The translations under genes were made by a program, and so were the position numbers. From positions 868,001-932,000 of the forward strand of contig JAYKKM010000209.1 of NCBI GenBank assembly GCA_035772405.1: a stretch of DNA of 64,000 bases, read 5' to 3'. The DNA comes from Chrysogorgia sp. JL179-B06 (taxonomy: Eukaryota > Cnidaria > Anthozoa > Scleralcyonacea > Chrysogorgiidae). Positions 34,885 through 47,195 of the stretch are shown piece by piece; position 1 is the first letter of the stretch; every line of letters begins with the position of its first letter. The notes beneath the pieces were generated by a model, which was not told where the DNA came from, did no database searches, and saw nothing but the letters and a program-made list of their open reading frames with translations.

Positions 34885-35085
34885 CAATAGCAATTATTAC
34901 AGATAATCATTTGGTGCAATAATTACCTGGAAAATGGAAATGAGACATTTGGGTTGGCAATTGATTATTATAGTAAACTTTTGTTGTGGTTATTACTTTA
35001 CTTTACTTGAACTTTTATCATTGGAGAACATTTCTTTTAAAGTGCCCATAACCTCAAAATGTTTTATTGTTGTTTGGAAGAACTT

Positions 35086-35460
35086 TTAAAATGATAAAGT
35101 AACTTCTTTTGAAGATTTTCGTTTCTTTGCTTTCTTTTTTAGATATATCAGTTTGTTTGATATGCAAATGTCTGGAATTTCGTCACACATGCATAATGAC
35201 TTATTGGAGAAATGTGTATCTCTTTCATTCTCGAACGAAATCCTTTAAAATCAAGAAGTTTGGTGTTGTGGGAGAAACGCACATACGTGTTATTCACACT
35301 TTAGTGTTTTTATTTCATGAACGCAAAGATATATAACATTCTCTGATAACTCATTATGCATGTGTGACGAAATTCCAGATATTTGCATATCAAACAAACT
35401 GATATGTCTCACAAAGAAAGCGAAGTGAAAATCTTCAAAAGAAGTTACTTTATCATTGCT
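35086..35460. repeat. long hairpin inside element C
   Basis: Arms share gataaagtaacttcttttga, gtttgtttgatatgcaaat and ctggaatttcgtcacacatg in inverted order around a loop of about 130 bp. Confidence 0.85.
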
Positions 35461-35962
35461 GCCGTAGGCAGCACACTAATCTTGACATGGGTTGCTGTGT
35501 CTCGTACACAGACCTCTTTGAGGAACTATGTATAGTATCACGCTCGATTTTTTCATGGATGTCCACAGATTTATGACATTTTATGGATGCCGAATCAAAC
35601 GTTCGGAATATTTTGTGAAAAGCTTCGTTCATCAATCGTCATTATAAGTTATAAACATGTTCTGCTTTGGTGCTGAACTTCTGGCAACTGTGCTTTAGCC
35701 TGCTTGTGCTTGCGAATTTTAACTTCGATTTCAGTGAGGAAAGTTTCTCTTGTCAAGGTAAGGCAACTAGTCATCTGCGATTTCATGCCTCTCTGACACG
35801 ACGGTTAATATGCTGACACTGGTCACTGTCATGGTAATATCACAATTATCAAATACTTTGTTTGTGAATAAGATTTACCTTCTATTTTAGGTATATATTT
35901 GTGTGAGTTCATTGTTTCTCACGATATTGAGCATGCAGAAGAATGCATATCCGCATATATGT

Positions 35963-36138
35963 AAGAAACAAATTCTGATTAACTATTTAACTCAGTTTAT
36001 CAACTGTTATAATGTCAAATTTTGTGTTCATATTGAACTGCATTTTATGCAAGAAACAAATTCTGATTAACTATTTAACTTAGTTTATCAACTGTTATAA
36101 TGTCAACTTTTTGTATTCATATTTAACAGCATTTTTAT
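35963..36138. repeat. 88-bp tandem duplication
   Basis: aagaaacaaattctgattaa recurs at 35963 and 36051, with most of the intervening 88 bp conserved. Confidence 0.85.
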
Positions 36139-37010
36139 GCAAGTCGTGTACAAAGAACTATGTTATACAACTATCTTATCTGTATATGTTCAACTGCATC
36201 TTTATGTAACTGTTCAACTTACATCTGTTTTATAGTATTACACATGTTCATGAACTACTATATATGTTGTTAATAGATGTTGAGAACAGTTACAACACAA
36301 GGGGTCAACAAGGGAGGTGGCAGACGTGAGATATCACGAAATGTGCCAGGTGGATGAAGCATATGCGGGTCCCCTGGCTGTAATTACTGACTTACCCCAA
36401 ATAGATGTCTAACATACCACAGAATACCTATGGTCCAGCAAGCTCATTGTTAGCTCCATATATATGTAGAACTCACTGCTCTGGTATTACCTAAGTAAAC
36501 CATAACCGCATTGGTACGAGGCTGTACTACCACTTATTTCAGCAATTTTGAACAATATCACGACTGCCTTGGATTTAGAGGCAGCACTTCCCTTACGATA
36601 GTAACTTCTAGTTTTAAAAGTTCTTCCAAATAAGACAATAACAAATTTTGAGGTTAGGAGCACTTTAAGCATTTCTTTAGTCTTTTTGCATTTTAATTGA
36701 AACAGCTAGCCATAATTGCTTCAGAAGTTTATAATGATTTAATGGCATTTTATGTTATGATAACTCTTTACAATCCACCTTATCACTTTGGTAAACATGT
36801 CAATATGCTATAGTGCTGCACCATCCAAAACATTTTTAAAGAAAATGCTATCCAACAATAAAAACTCAAGTAAAACAACAAAAGTTTACTGTGATCAATT
36901 ACCAACCCAAACACCTTGTTTCCATGTCCCCTAAATACAGTGGTTTTTTGTTTGAGACTCTCAAACAAAAAACACTGTGCTGAATGATTATCTGTAATAA
37001 GTGCTATTCA

Positions 37011-37599
37011 AAATGACAAACAGAATTTCTCTGAGTGTGGACTCAAGATTGACTGAATTGATCTATATTCTACTACAAGAAAAAATTGTGGAAGTGAAAA
37101 TAATGGAACAAAAATACATTCAAATGCTCTTGACAAGAATCAAAATTTAAGAAGGATTTCATTCAAATCAAAATAACACTGGAAATATATAGTATAAAGT
37201 ATATATTGCAATTGTTGTTTAAAAGCCAAAAGAACACAAACCATTTTATTTGGCGTTGTTGCTTCACTTATTCCTGCATTTTCCAAAGTAAGTGGGAACG
37301 ATGGCATTACTGGTGATGATGGTTTGGAATCAGGAAACAATTGTGTTGCTGCAAGGACTGGTGATAAAGTTGGTGATTAGACCAATGTATTGGTACACGT
37401 TGTTGACAATGCATGACTGGGTGACCAAGACGAGGATGAAGATGACACTGCTCTTTCTGTATCCAGTTTGGCAACATATTTCTTTAGTTTCCTTATGGAC
37501 ATATGTATATCTGTTTAAAAATATATATTATTGCAACAGGTAGTTAACTAAGTTAAATTCATAAGTTGTAATCCATTTTAGCACAAATAACACACAATT
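37011..37599. other. no recognisable gene
   Basis: AT-rich foldback interior. An 83-codon plus frame (37292-37543) has no recognised motif. Confidence 0.4.
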
Positions 37600-37917
37600 A
37601 TAGCAGAAGCTGCCAGATGCATAATCTTCACTGGTTGCCAGTAAAATCAAGGATTATTTTTAAGATACTGATAATTACTTTCAATGCTTTACATTACTGA
37701 TTTACTAACCCATTATAAACCTTCTCATACTTTAAGTATGAGTAGGTTTAACTGCAATCTGCTACTTGAGCCAAAATCCAAAACGGTGACTCATGGAGAC
37801 AGAACATTCTCAGTTGCCGCATCAAGACTGTGTAATTCATTACCACAGGAAATTAGAAGCATTGATATTTTAAGTAGTTTTAAGTCAGCACTTAAAACTT
37901 TTCTTTTTTTAAATTAA
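37600..37917 (+). pseudogene. LINE ORF2 C-terminal fragment
   Basis: The frame around 37630 gives LHWLPVKSRIIFKILIITFN. After a shift, LLTHYKPSHTL, HGDRTFSVAASRLCNSLPQE and FKSALKTFLF follow, with TAA at 37915. This block (LHWLPV...FSVAAPRLWNSLP...FK-x-x-LKT) is the shared C-terminus of CR1-like reverse transcriptases. 5'-truncated. Confidence 0.85.
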
Positions 37918-39559
37918 TAGCTTTTTGTTCATAGTGGTAATATATGTAGTGGTAGGCTTTATCTTATAATGAAACTGTAATTAGTTTTATAAGTAACATT
38001 AAGAATATATTGTTGTAAGAGCAATTAGCATCGAGACTATATTGTACATATAATGCTCCTAATATTATTATTATAGCAGTTAAAATATATAATATAGGAA
38101 ATAATTTTTGCTACTAAGTTATTTACCCAGGCGATTAGTAATCTGTTCCCTCAACTTGCAATTTTCCTGAGTTAGGCATTTAAAATGTATGCTCCAGAGT
38201 TTTGATCTAACATACATGTATATATTTATTTTAGCTGCTCAAGTTTTGCTCAATAATAACTCAGGGAGAAAATAACATCATTACTTTGCTAGAGTGAGTC
38301 AGTGAGGTGCACGCTGAGTCAATGATACAGTAAATGTATTATAATACTGTAGACGTGTATTGGTAGAAGCAGCTGTGAGTATGGCTTGCATGAGAAAAAT
38401 ACACTGAATTGGTAGCAAACCAATTGGCTTGTGAACTTTGATGTTTGAGTGTGATATAATATAAATAATTTCGAACTATGTTATGCTGATAATAGTAAAA
38501 GCCTTTGTTAAAATCGAATCTCGAAAATATAACAGCTATCTAAAGTGTGATTCAAACCAAATTGTCAGGCCGAACATACAGGCAAACACAACGCAATTAT
38601 TAACCTCTAAAATAACCATCCAATCATTTGATTGCAATAAGTATGAAACAAACCATTGGATATAAACAGGGAATAAATAAATGCGCATTATTAAGCAGCT
38701 TATTCGATAGCGTAGTGGCTGACTCTGACTCAAATAATATACAAATATACGATTAAACTGAATGTGACTTACGGTAAAAAAGATGATTGGAATCCTCGTC
38801 TACAGCCCACGACTAGGAAAGGAACGAGTCCTTTTGAAAACCATCACAAAATACAGCCAAATTAAATATCAAAATATAACGATCAAACACCAAGAAACTA
38901 CAAGTTCGACTTCAAACATTTCGAAATGGCCGCGTGGTAAATTTGTGATGTATCCCGTGATCCCTTGTCGTCTCACAAGCATCGTGGGGGGGAGCGGAGA
39001 TAAGACCCTGGGTACGAGGTTAGAGATCATAAAACTTTTTTTTAAATAAATAAATAAATAAAATCATAAATCAAGAGCCCACAGAGATCATAAATAAAGC
39101 GTTCTATTTATGATCTCTATGGGCTCTTGGGGAGGGAGACCCTGTGAAATGGGAAGCTGTGTTGTAAAAGTACTTTGGGAACACCTATCAGTGACCTATC
39201 ACGGTTAAGAATTAAGATCAGTGTTAGGATCATCAGAGTTAGGCGAGTTAGGGTTAGATGATATTTACACTAACTTAACTGTGTTATTTTAGATAAATTA
39301 AATCTATGAGTTATTCATGGTCATGCATCTCTTGGGTTTACTCATTCATTGGAGACACTGTTACTGCTGAATGTGGCTACATCCATGATCAGCAACTTGA
39401 TCTTTTGTAAATATTCAGAAATATTACCTGTAAATTTTTCCTGTAAATATTACAAACGTTATGCATTACACTATCAATTTTCTTAATTTTGTAATTTTAA
39501 TAAATTCAGAAATAGCATTTTTTGGAAACTAGGTTTTTCTTTTAAAACTATATACCGGT
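37918..39559. other. no gene; palindrome and MITE end
   Basis: Mostly featureless AT-rich DNA with ccctgggtacgagg (39006), a (AAAT)n run near 39045, a hairpin at 39073-39128 with arms aagagcccacagagatcata, and a short gttagggttag string at 39238. Confidence 0.5.
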
Positions 39560-40156
39560 AGCACAGTTCGATATAAAAACTAAAAGTTTTTAAATGTAGT
39601 ATGTATATAGGAAACTATAGTTTTAATTGGTAATCTATAGTTCTTACCCAGAACTATAGTGTCTGGCATAAAATAAAGTTTTTAATTGTAGTAATTATAT
39701 TGTTATACAAAACTACTTAAGTTGTCATAATCACCATATATAGGAAACTAGTTTTTACTCAAAAACAAAACTATAGTTTTTTAAATATAGTAATATAGTT
39801 ATCATGGGAAACTATAGTTTTCACTCAAAACCTATAGCTTTCACTCGAAAACTATAGTTTTTACTTAAAGACTATAGTTTTTACTCAAAGACTATAGTTG
39901 TTACTAAAAAACTATAGTTTTTGGCAAAGAAACTATAGTTTAATAGGTAACTATAGTTTATATGGCAAAGACTAAAGTTTTTACTCGAAAACAAAAGTTC
40001 TTACTCAGACTATAGTTTTTACTCAACGACTATAGTTGTTATTAAGAAACTATAGTTTCTATGGCAAAAACTATAGTTTCTATGGCAAAAACTATAGTTT
40101 TTCCTTAAAAACTATAGTTTTTAGCATAGAAACTATAGTTTATTTTTGTAAGGTGT
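39560..40156. repeat. right AACTATAGTT array
   Basis: Some fifteen or more cores such as gaaactatagttttcactc and aaaactatagtttttactca, ending with atagtttatttttgtaagg, the complement of the left terminus. Confidence 0.9.
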
Positions 40157-40392
40157 CTATAGTCAAAACTGTATACTGTATATTCTCACCCTTATCCATA
40201 TGTATATAGTGTATATAGTGTATATAATATATACACTATATACACAATATACATGTCTATAGTCAAAACTGTATATACTGTATATTCTCACCCTTATCCA
40301 TACTGTATATTCTCACCACTATCCATTTATTCATATGTATATAGTGTATATTGTGTCAATATAGTGTATATATATATGCACTATATACACAC
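40157..40392. repeat. TATA-rich satellite, right block
   Basis: Same units as 32930-33338 in the same orientation (gtctatagtcaaaactgtat, attctcacccttatccat). Confidence 0.9.
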
Positions 40393-40736
40393 AGGGTTCG
40401 TGCTGCTCTTGACAAGTTCAATTCAAGGAGTAAATAATAAGTTTTTAAGGAGCAAAATAGCGTTTCTCAAGGAGTATTTCGGTGTTTTGTTCTGAATAAA
40501 ACAAAATGGCGGGAAAGCCGAGCCCACAATTTATTGACCAGTGAAGGTTCCTATCACTCTACTTGATGTAACATTCGACACGTCGCATCAATTTAATTTA
40601 CCTCATAGTTTCTCACGTTTATAACATCGCGATCACCGACCTTTAATAAATACATACATGCCAAAACATCCTCATATCATTTACTATTTAAACCTAACTC
40701 TACAATTATCTCAATTATATATATATATAATATATA
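40393..40736. other. no gene; 3' flank of KDZ-like relic
   Basis: Includes aaaatggcgggaaagccgag near 40501. No terminal repeat matching 45.3-46 kb was found. Confidence 0.4.
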
Positions 40737-42518
40737 TTACATCAGTCCTTTACGTCTTAATTCCGATTCCAAATCACTATTAAAACGCTCATTTACAAAC
40801 CAAAACAAAACATCACGCTTAAATTGTAACATCTTTCTTGTCAGTTTAAAATATTCATTAAGTCTACGGAAACCTTGCTCACAAGATTCCGTATTCGCAC
40901 CTTTGATTGTATCAAATTCTGGTAAAAATGGATGGTAAAAATTGGATTGTTTGGAGGCATACACACCGCTTCAGTATGTTCGGATATATGGAAAATATCC
41001 ACGAGACATTTCACATTTTCAAGCAATATCTTTGCCCCGGCACTGCCATTTCGACGCTGGTTATTCAGGAATGGAACAAGGCCACATGCGCGGTCATAAC
41101 CAAGAAACTTTAACCTTTCAAAATCCTCAGCGTTGTCACAAACCGTTCTTAGTACAAACAGAAATACTTGTGTAAGAGATTCACTAGTAAACATCTCCGT
41201 CATGTTCACAACAATGCCATATGGACGTATTAGGGCAAGCATGCCAGCTGTTGTTTCGAAAAACAAGGAAATGTTTTCGTTCTTCTTACACCCTTCCTCA
41301 TTTTCATCAATTTCTTCAACAACACACGCGCCTTTTTCACTGGCTGAATGAAATTCTAAGGGCATATCCACCGCATCACAAATACCCTCTGTCTCATGGT
41401 TAAAATGAATCCTACAGAACTTTGAAGGTACTTCGCTCTTCCCGCCACAAACTGGTGAGTTCACGACGCAATTTCACTTTCTCCTTAGGTAGAGCACACT
41501 TCGCGCATTTCAGGTACTCGTTTCCATCCACTGTAATATAACCTTCTGCACAGCCTTTTGTTCTACATTTGTGTCTCACCCACTTTTTTGGAGAACAACA
41601 TATCCTTCCATACCGTCTCGCAAAGTTCTTCTGTATTGAGATGCTTGCTTCTTTCATCGTAGTTCACTTCCAAATGCGTCCGCTGCAGTTCCCCCTTCTC
41701 ATGGTAATAATTCACTATGGTCCACATGAACCAGGCGTCGTTCATGCGATCTTCGTTGAGCAACCATTCGCCATCCTTCCTTCTAACAAATTATTTTAAA
41801 TCCTCTAATCTTTTCATGTTCTGCTCCGCAAAATTAGTGTTATAAACCTTTGCACGCGATTGGAAAGTTGCCCCATTCACCCACATATTATTTGAAATAT
41901 CTTCTAACAACTGTTTCTCTAACAACTGTTTCTCAAACACTGTTTGAGACATAACTTGAAAATAACGCATACTTTCATCACGTGGATTATAATATACTCG
42001 CTTACTGCCCAGAGTTTTGTAGCTTGGATAGAAGCTTGTACTACAAGTAGGACATTGACCATGGAATTGCGCACCGACGTATGTCCCACTCATTGTGTAT
42101 ACAAAGGGAAATGATGGCCGTCCGTCCATTTTCATTCGCTTACCACAACATGTTAGCACAGCAGGAAGCAGAATGACTGCCTTATTTGCCGTTCTTCCAT
42201 TCACATTCAGCTGACTAACATCAAACTTTTTCGAAACCAAAAGGGGATAATATGTGGCTAAAAACTTGCTGAGCAATCAGCAGTCATCTTTCCTTTTCAA
42301 ATCTATAGACTTTCCTTTATTACTTTCTCCATCTCCTCGTTTACCAAGATAGACAGTTGTACCAACTGAAGGCGTACCGCCTTCATCAGAATTTTGCAGT
42401 GTTTGTCCTTTATAAATTCTGCAACCAATTCCCACCGACATGGTGTTCCTCCGCCGAAATGCTTAATGCCAAATATAAACGCATTAAGCTCCTCGAATTT
42501 TGTTACGAGCGCACACAT
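40737..42518 (-). pseudogene. KDZ-like (Kyakuja-Dileera-Zisupton) transposase, broken
   Basis: Minus strand from ATG 42518, in at least five frames. The N-terminal piece is MCALVTKFEELNAFIFGIKH. Next comes a Cys cluster with LTCCGKRMKMDG and FHGQCPTCSTSFYPSYK (CxC5-like). A second follows with [51 protein letters not shown] (CxC6-like). The core has [33 protein letters not shown] and [20 protein letters not shown] up to RKM. Cys clusters ahead of a core with D-x-AC, D-x-FH...H and N-x-E...LN...RKM blocks define KDZ transposases. Frame breaks near 42290, 41790, 41600, 41465 and 40965 inactivate it. A divergent DUF3987-like gene starts 1.4 kb away. Confidence 0.7.
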
Positions 42519-43963
42519 TTATAAACTCACCAAACTCACAGTATCACAAACACATCCACCACACCTTCCTATGCTACCAAACTCCCTAATTAACAATACC
42601 TCAGCCCCATCTCATCATCATTTCCTGTTACAGTTTATCCCCCTTTTCCTTTGTCAACCAATAATTTTCATCACAACCAACTCTAAACATAACTTAATTA
42701 CACCGCCTAACAATTTCATTTCATGTAACACAGGCCCACTGAAACGGTCATAGTATTTCAATTTCCACTCAACTTTCGGTTTTCTTTAACTATTCACTCT
42801 TATCTCACTTCTACTTAATTTATTTGGCCCAACAGCAGTCTATTCTTGCTTCCGTTACATTCTAACACCGCCTACATGTCCATCATATCAATTCTTAGTT
42901 ACACGATAAAACAAAGTAATATTCGAAACACAACAATAGCACAAGACACAGAAATCGACTAAATATTTACTTAATGACTAAATATTTACATAATGCCTCA
43001 ATTAGTGTTATACTTCGTTCGTCCGTCGCTACTCTTCCTATCTGATGATTTCTCATATTCTGTCACTACACTTCTATTCATTATTTTCTCCTGACACTTA
43101 ATTACCCCCACGTATTTCTAACAGTTATTATTTATTGCTAAGCTATATAATATATTCCTTTATCATTCTCTCAAGATGATGCGTTCAGCGACGAAACATA
43201 TTGTTAAACTTCTCCGAGTTACTATTCTTAACGCATTACATGGTTTTTCCACGCAACCGGAAAATTTCATTGCGTTACCACCTAATCGATTGTAAATTCT
43301 TGCGTTGAGGTAGCCAATAATTTAATAAGTCTTATACTTTCTATTTGGCCTTCCTCGCCACGTCTGATTTTTTCTTATTTAAATTCATGTAATGTAACTT
43401 GTGAAAAAATAAAATAATAATAACCGTAATAGTCTTTTAGAAAGAAATAAGAAACTATAGACGATTACTACGGCAAACACTATTAAGTAACTTCACGTCT
43501 TCTCATCTTATTTAATCTACATTTTGTTCAGTTATATCATCATGAGAGGCTACCGTAACCTTTCACCGACATCAAACCAAACGAGCCTGCATTATACCTG
43601 ACACTAGTGAAACGATTTTCATTGATTAGCTTAAAATAAATATTGCGTTTCCTGCTCAAACAATGCTGTGTCATTCTACATTTTCGGCACCATTTCAACT
43701 TCCATCAACCATTGTCGAATGCGTCACGCCACTATTGCTTTGCTGCGCAGAATATGATACAGTGTGATTTCTTCTCTCGAGCTGTTAACACAACGAAATT
43801 CGACCTGTTCAACTCCTCTTTACACGTTTAATATATTACAATTGACAGCACATTTCTTCATCATTTAGTTCCAACACGCTTGCACTAAACATGTCTTCTT
43901 ATACAACGTTGCTCTGGCTCAAATCGATGAACGTGTCTCGCTGCTCAAGCAATAACGCTAGAC
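42519..43963. other. divergent intergenic region
   Basis: 1.4 kb between two start codons pointing outward. AT-rich with no ORF, repeat or exon I can support. It would have to hold both promoters if the pair is one unit. Confidence 0.5.
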
Positions 43964-45345
43964 ATGTCGCAGGTCACAACTGCTCCACTACGCCAATTAA
44001 TTACAGCACACGCTAACGCTATTGTAAGTCCGTTGGAGTTCGTCTTCTTCCCATTAATTTCCATCGCCGCGCATTTCGCTGGACCTAACACCCTTGTCAA
44101 AATAAACAAAGATTGGAAAGAACCTCTTATTCTGTGGAACGTCGTTTTGGCTGACAAAGGCCAGAAGAAATCACCCTCACTGAATAGATTTATCAAGCCA
44201 ATACAGCAGCTGGAGGTTGAACTCAATGAAGTTGACGAGCAGGCTCAAAGTGACGAAAATGATTCACGCCAAATTTACATCGAACATTTTTCTATGGAAG
44301 AACTCCATTATACTTTGAAAATAAATAATGGGAGAGTCGTCGGCCTTTACGACGAGATTTCCCTCTTGTATGAGCAACTAGACAAATACAAGAGCGGAAA
44401 CTCTGATCGTAAAACCTTTCTTTCCCTAATAAATGGCAGCTTCTGGCGAAGAAATTTTAGAACCTCCAACAGCATCGTGAACAACACCCACTTCAACATT
44501 GCCGGTTTTGTTCAACCTGATGTCATTGTAAATCTCCTTCACAACAATGACTACTATGGCTTCTGTGATCGTCAACTGTTTGTATGCCCGTCAGAACAAG
44601 AGATCGATTATGACGATATTGTTCCGCCACCTGAAAGTACGGCTGACCTAAAGCGCTTGTTTGAGATAATAGATGCCAACCACTCAACATCAAACAAGAA
44701 CTACACATTGTCCAACGATGCACATGCAGAGTTTGTGGCATTCCATGACGAACTAAATGAAAGAAAGAGATACCAACATCGACGTGATAAAGACCGTAAA
44801 AGTATCTTGTCCAAAGCGAAAGGAAAACTTGCTCGTCTTTCCGCCGTCATGTTTGCTGTTCACCAGGCTATAAACGTGATCTTACACGACGCCGATGGGG
44901 AGAATCCTGAATCATCCTGGTCATTTGTAATCCAACGTGAATTCATGCAGCGGGCCATCCACCTTTTTTTTGCGCTTGGCAAACAACCTTTTAAACCACA
45001 AACGACAACCCAGTCACCGCCGATCGACGAGCACCGAATAAAGAGACTACTTGAACTCCCATCCCCTATAACAGTGACACACATTTCCCAACGCCATATA
45101 CAAAAGAGAGTGGAAAATAAGTACCGCAAAGAAGAAGCGGAAGTATTGATGGAAAACATCGTGCAAATGAATCTCGGGAAATTCTGACTGTTGACTACCA
45201 AGCAGGCAAACACAAAAGACAGAAGAAAACTCTTGTTAAAAGGAAGTTCGATGAACTAAACGAAGAGCAGGAAAACCTACTCAAGAAGTTGAAAATTGAT
45301 GTGGAAAAGTTCAAACAATGGCAATCGCTGAACATTTGTTATTAA
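43964..45345 (+). CDS. DUF3987-like helicase-related protein, one frame shift
   Basis: 407 codons from ATG 43964 to TGA 45187, then an apparent one-base shift near 45184 opens a further 53 or so residues (GKHKRQKKTLVKRKFDELNE) to TAA 45345. Blocks in order: WKEPLILWNVVLADKGQKKS (residues 51-70), the place of a P-loop in DUF3987 but without GxGKS; YIEHFSMEELHYTLKINNG; VVGLYDEISLLYEQLDKY (125-142), Walker-B-like; FLSLINGSFWRRNFRTSN; HFNIAGFVQPDVI; GFCDRQLFVCPS (199-210). DUF3987 proteins are mostly prokaryotic mobile-element P-loop proteins near primases. Role here unknown. It is divergent from a KDZ-like relic; the frame is far less damaged than its neighbour. Confidence 0.7.
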
Positions 45346-46003
45346 CTCATCAATGCCATATTCGTTAATTTTAGTATCATTTATTACGTTTTTAATTGCT
45401 CTTACTATTAACTTTTTCATACATTTCATGATAGATAACTAACATACTAGTACTATCAAAACACTATATATACCGGAGATAAGTAAGAAACCATAGTATA
45501 TGTGCCTGTAAATATTATATGCCTGTAAATATTATATGCCTGTAAATATTACCGCTTTCATTCTTGGCTATTCGTAATGATTTTTCTAGGGATGCGATTC
45601 GCCGCGTTCCCCGCGCCGCGCAACAATTTTGGTACGGAAATCTGTCAGCGCATTTTAAAAGTCCGGTCCCTAATCTGCGCAGATTTTTATTCAAATTTCT
45701 CATTCGCGAAATCACACTGAGGAATGCGCGCTTTTGCTTTTACAGTTCGATCTGCGCGGAAATGAAATAAATCGCTATTAGTGAGATTAGAGGGCGTACT
45801 AAAAGAAAATACATCCGAAAATCATCAACTCTGAAGGCTTGGTTTCCCGGTTTTTTCGCTGTCTGACCTGTCTCTTGGCAGCTCGCCGGCTTTTCCTATT
45901 ACCGCTCAATTTACCTGAACAAAAATATGACAACTGGGCGGAGAAAACATTCATTGCCGGATACGCTTTGTCCTCAGTTTGCACGTGTTCTCAGGTAGCT
46001 GAA
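45346..46003. other. no recognised gene; 17-bp triplication
   Basis: cctgtaaatattatatg repeats three times at 45506-45555. GC-richer DNA at 45590-45760 may be promoter sequence of the next gene, but no motif proves it. Confidence 0.45.
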
Positions 46004-46380
46004 ATATTAATACCGTGTAGTTTTATCATCTCCTTCGGACCTTCACCGCTTCGCTGTTCATCATCAATTGCTGAAGAATTGGTAAGTTTTTGGAAGTTTT
46101 GGACTGCATTACTGGAATGTTACAATCTATGACGGTTTTGTCGTTTTGATATGGAGTCGAGTGAAGAAGACGGACCAGATGGTAAGTCTGATATTAATAC
46201 CGTGTAGTTTTATCATCTCCTTCGGACCTTCACCGCTTCGCTGTTCATCATCAATTGCTGAAGAATTGGTAAGTTTTTGGAAGTTTTGGACTGCATTACT
46301 GGAATGTTACAATCTATGACGGTTTTGTCATTTTGATATGGAGTCGAGTGAAGAAGACGGACCAGATGGTAAGTCTGATA
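46004..46380 (+). repeat. 187-bp tandem duplication including exon 1
   Basis: Two nearly identical units (ataccgtgtagttttatcat at 46010 and 46197). Each ends with the same short ATG exon and gtaagt donor. Confidence 0.92.
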
Positions 46381-46381
46381 T

Positions 46382-47195
46382 TTATTCAGTGCTCTTTGCT
46401 TGTATAGTTGTGTTATCGGAACTTCACCTAATTACGTGCACTTTAGCACTTAAGCAATTTCAATGTGAACTCAAATGACAAACTTTGATGTTGGACTAAC
46501 GCAAATCAAGAGGACTAAGTTATAAGATATGACACAAACAACAAACTGGGTCTGGCATCTACGGAAAACTGGGTCTGGCATCTACGGAATAAAAACGAGT
46601 CCACTTTCGTTATTTGCGCAGTCTCGCCTCTGGTGGTCTGGATGTTTTTTTATGATACTAAATCTAAAACTTTCATCTTATTGGATAATTTACAGTCATC
46701 AAAAATTATCCAATAACATGAAAGAGTTGTTGTTGAGCGTGGGAAGATAAGAGGGAGGAGTTGTTGTTGAGAGTTGAGCGTGGGAAATATCTTGTTTGTC
46801 ACTCTCAGTGGTCACATTCCTTTCCGTTGGCCGTTATCTGGGCGCATCATTATTTTGGCGTGACAAGCACTCTAGTGGTTTGGGTAGTATTGAAATGTTG
46901 CGCACGCCGGCGGGCGGCGCGGCCCGGCGCCAGGCAAGATTTTGCGCGTTGTTTGTCATAGGCTTATAATTCTAAAGTAAGCCGCTTGCCTGCATAAACC
47001 GCTTTGGCCTACAACTTTTAGTTAACCTCACTTTACTTTAAAAATTGGCAGCGGCCGTATCAATCTTTAGAATTTGTAAATGAATCTGAATTTTTGTTTA
47101 TCCATAACTGTTAAAACATATTGTATAGGCCATAAAAATAATTGGGGAAAATGTGCAGCACAGGTGACAGGTCCGTATTTATTCGTTATTTTTAG
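46382..47195 (+). other. intron of the hAT-like gene, with hairpin
   Basis: Contains a 24-bp tandem pair (aaactgggtctggcatctac, near 46542) and a hairpin ctttcatcttattggataat/attatccaataacatgaaag at about 46670-46724. Confidence 0.6.

Larger units (their letters stand above)
35041..36664. mobile_element. TTAA transposon (element C)
   Basis: Ends AGTGCCCATAACCTCAAAAT (left) and ATTTTGAGGTTAGGAGCACT (right) are inverted relatives of the element B ends and are bordered by TTAA (35037-35040, 36665-36668). The body is 1,624 bp with no convincing protein. It contains a hairpin with arms of about 120 bp (35086-35205, 35336-35460) and an 88-bp tandem pair. Confidence 0.75.
34885..37010. repeat. imperfect long inverted repeat around element C
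   Basis: 34885-35036 (ttacagataatcattt, tttgggttggcaattgat, gtaaacttttgttgt) recurs inverted at about 36835-37010 with moderate divergence. Element C occupies the centre. Confidence 0.65.
33342..40156. mobile_element. 6.8-kb foldback element with AACTATAGTT-array ends
   Basis: Outermost 24 bp are inverted copies (CCTTACAAAAATAAACTATA on the left). Each end is an array of the palindrome AACTATAGTT spaced roughly 20-30 bp, about 260 bp on the left and 590 bp on the right. The flanking satellite reads continuously across it (...caatatacat left, gtctatagtc right), so it is a discrete insertion. The interior holds a TTAA element, a LINE scrap and non-coding AT-rich DNA. No transposase of its own is recognised. 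Confidence 0.7.

Noticed and set aside
43964..45345. Bacterial contamination carrying DUF3987
   Set aside because: Base composition matches the neighbours, the frame is shifted, and it lies within continuous eukaryotic repeats beside a KDZ-like relic.
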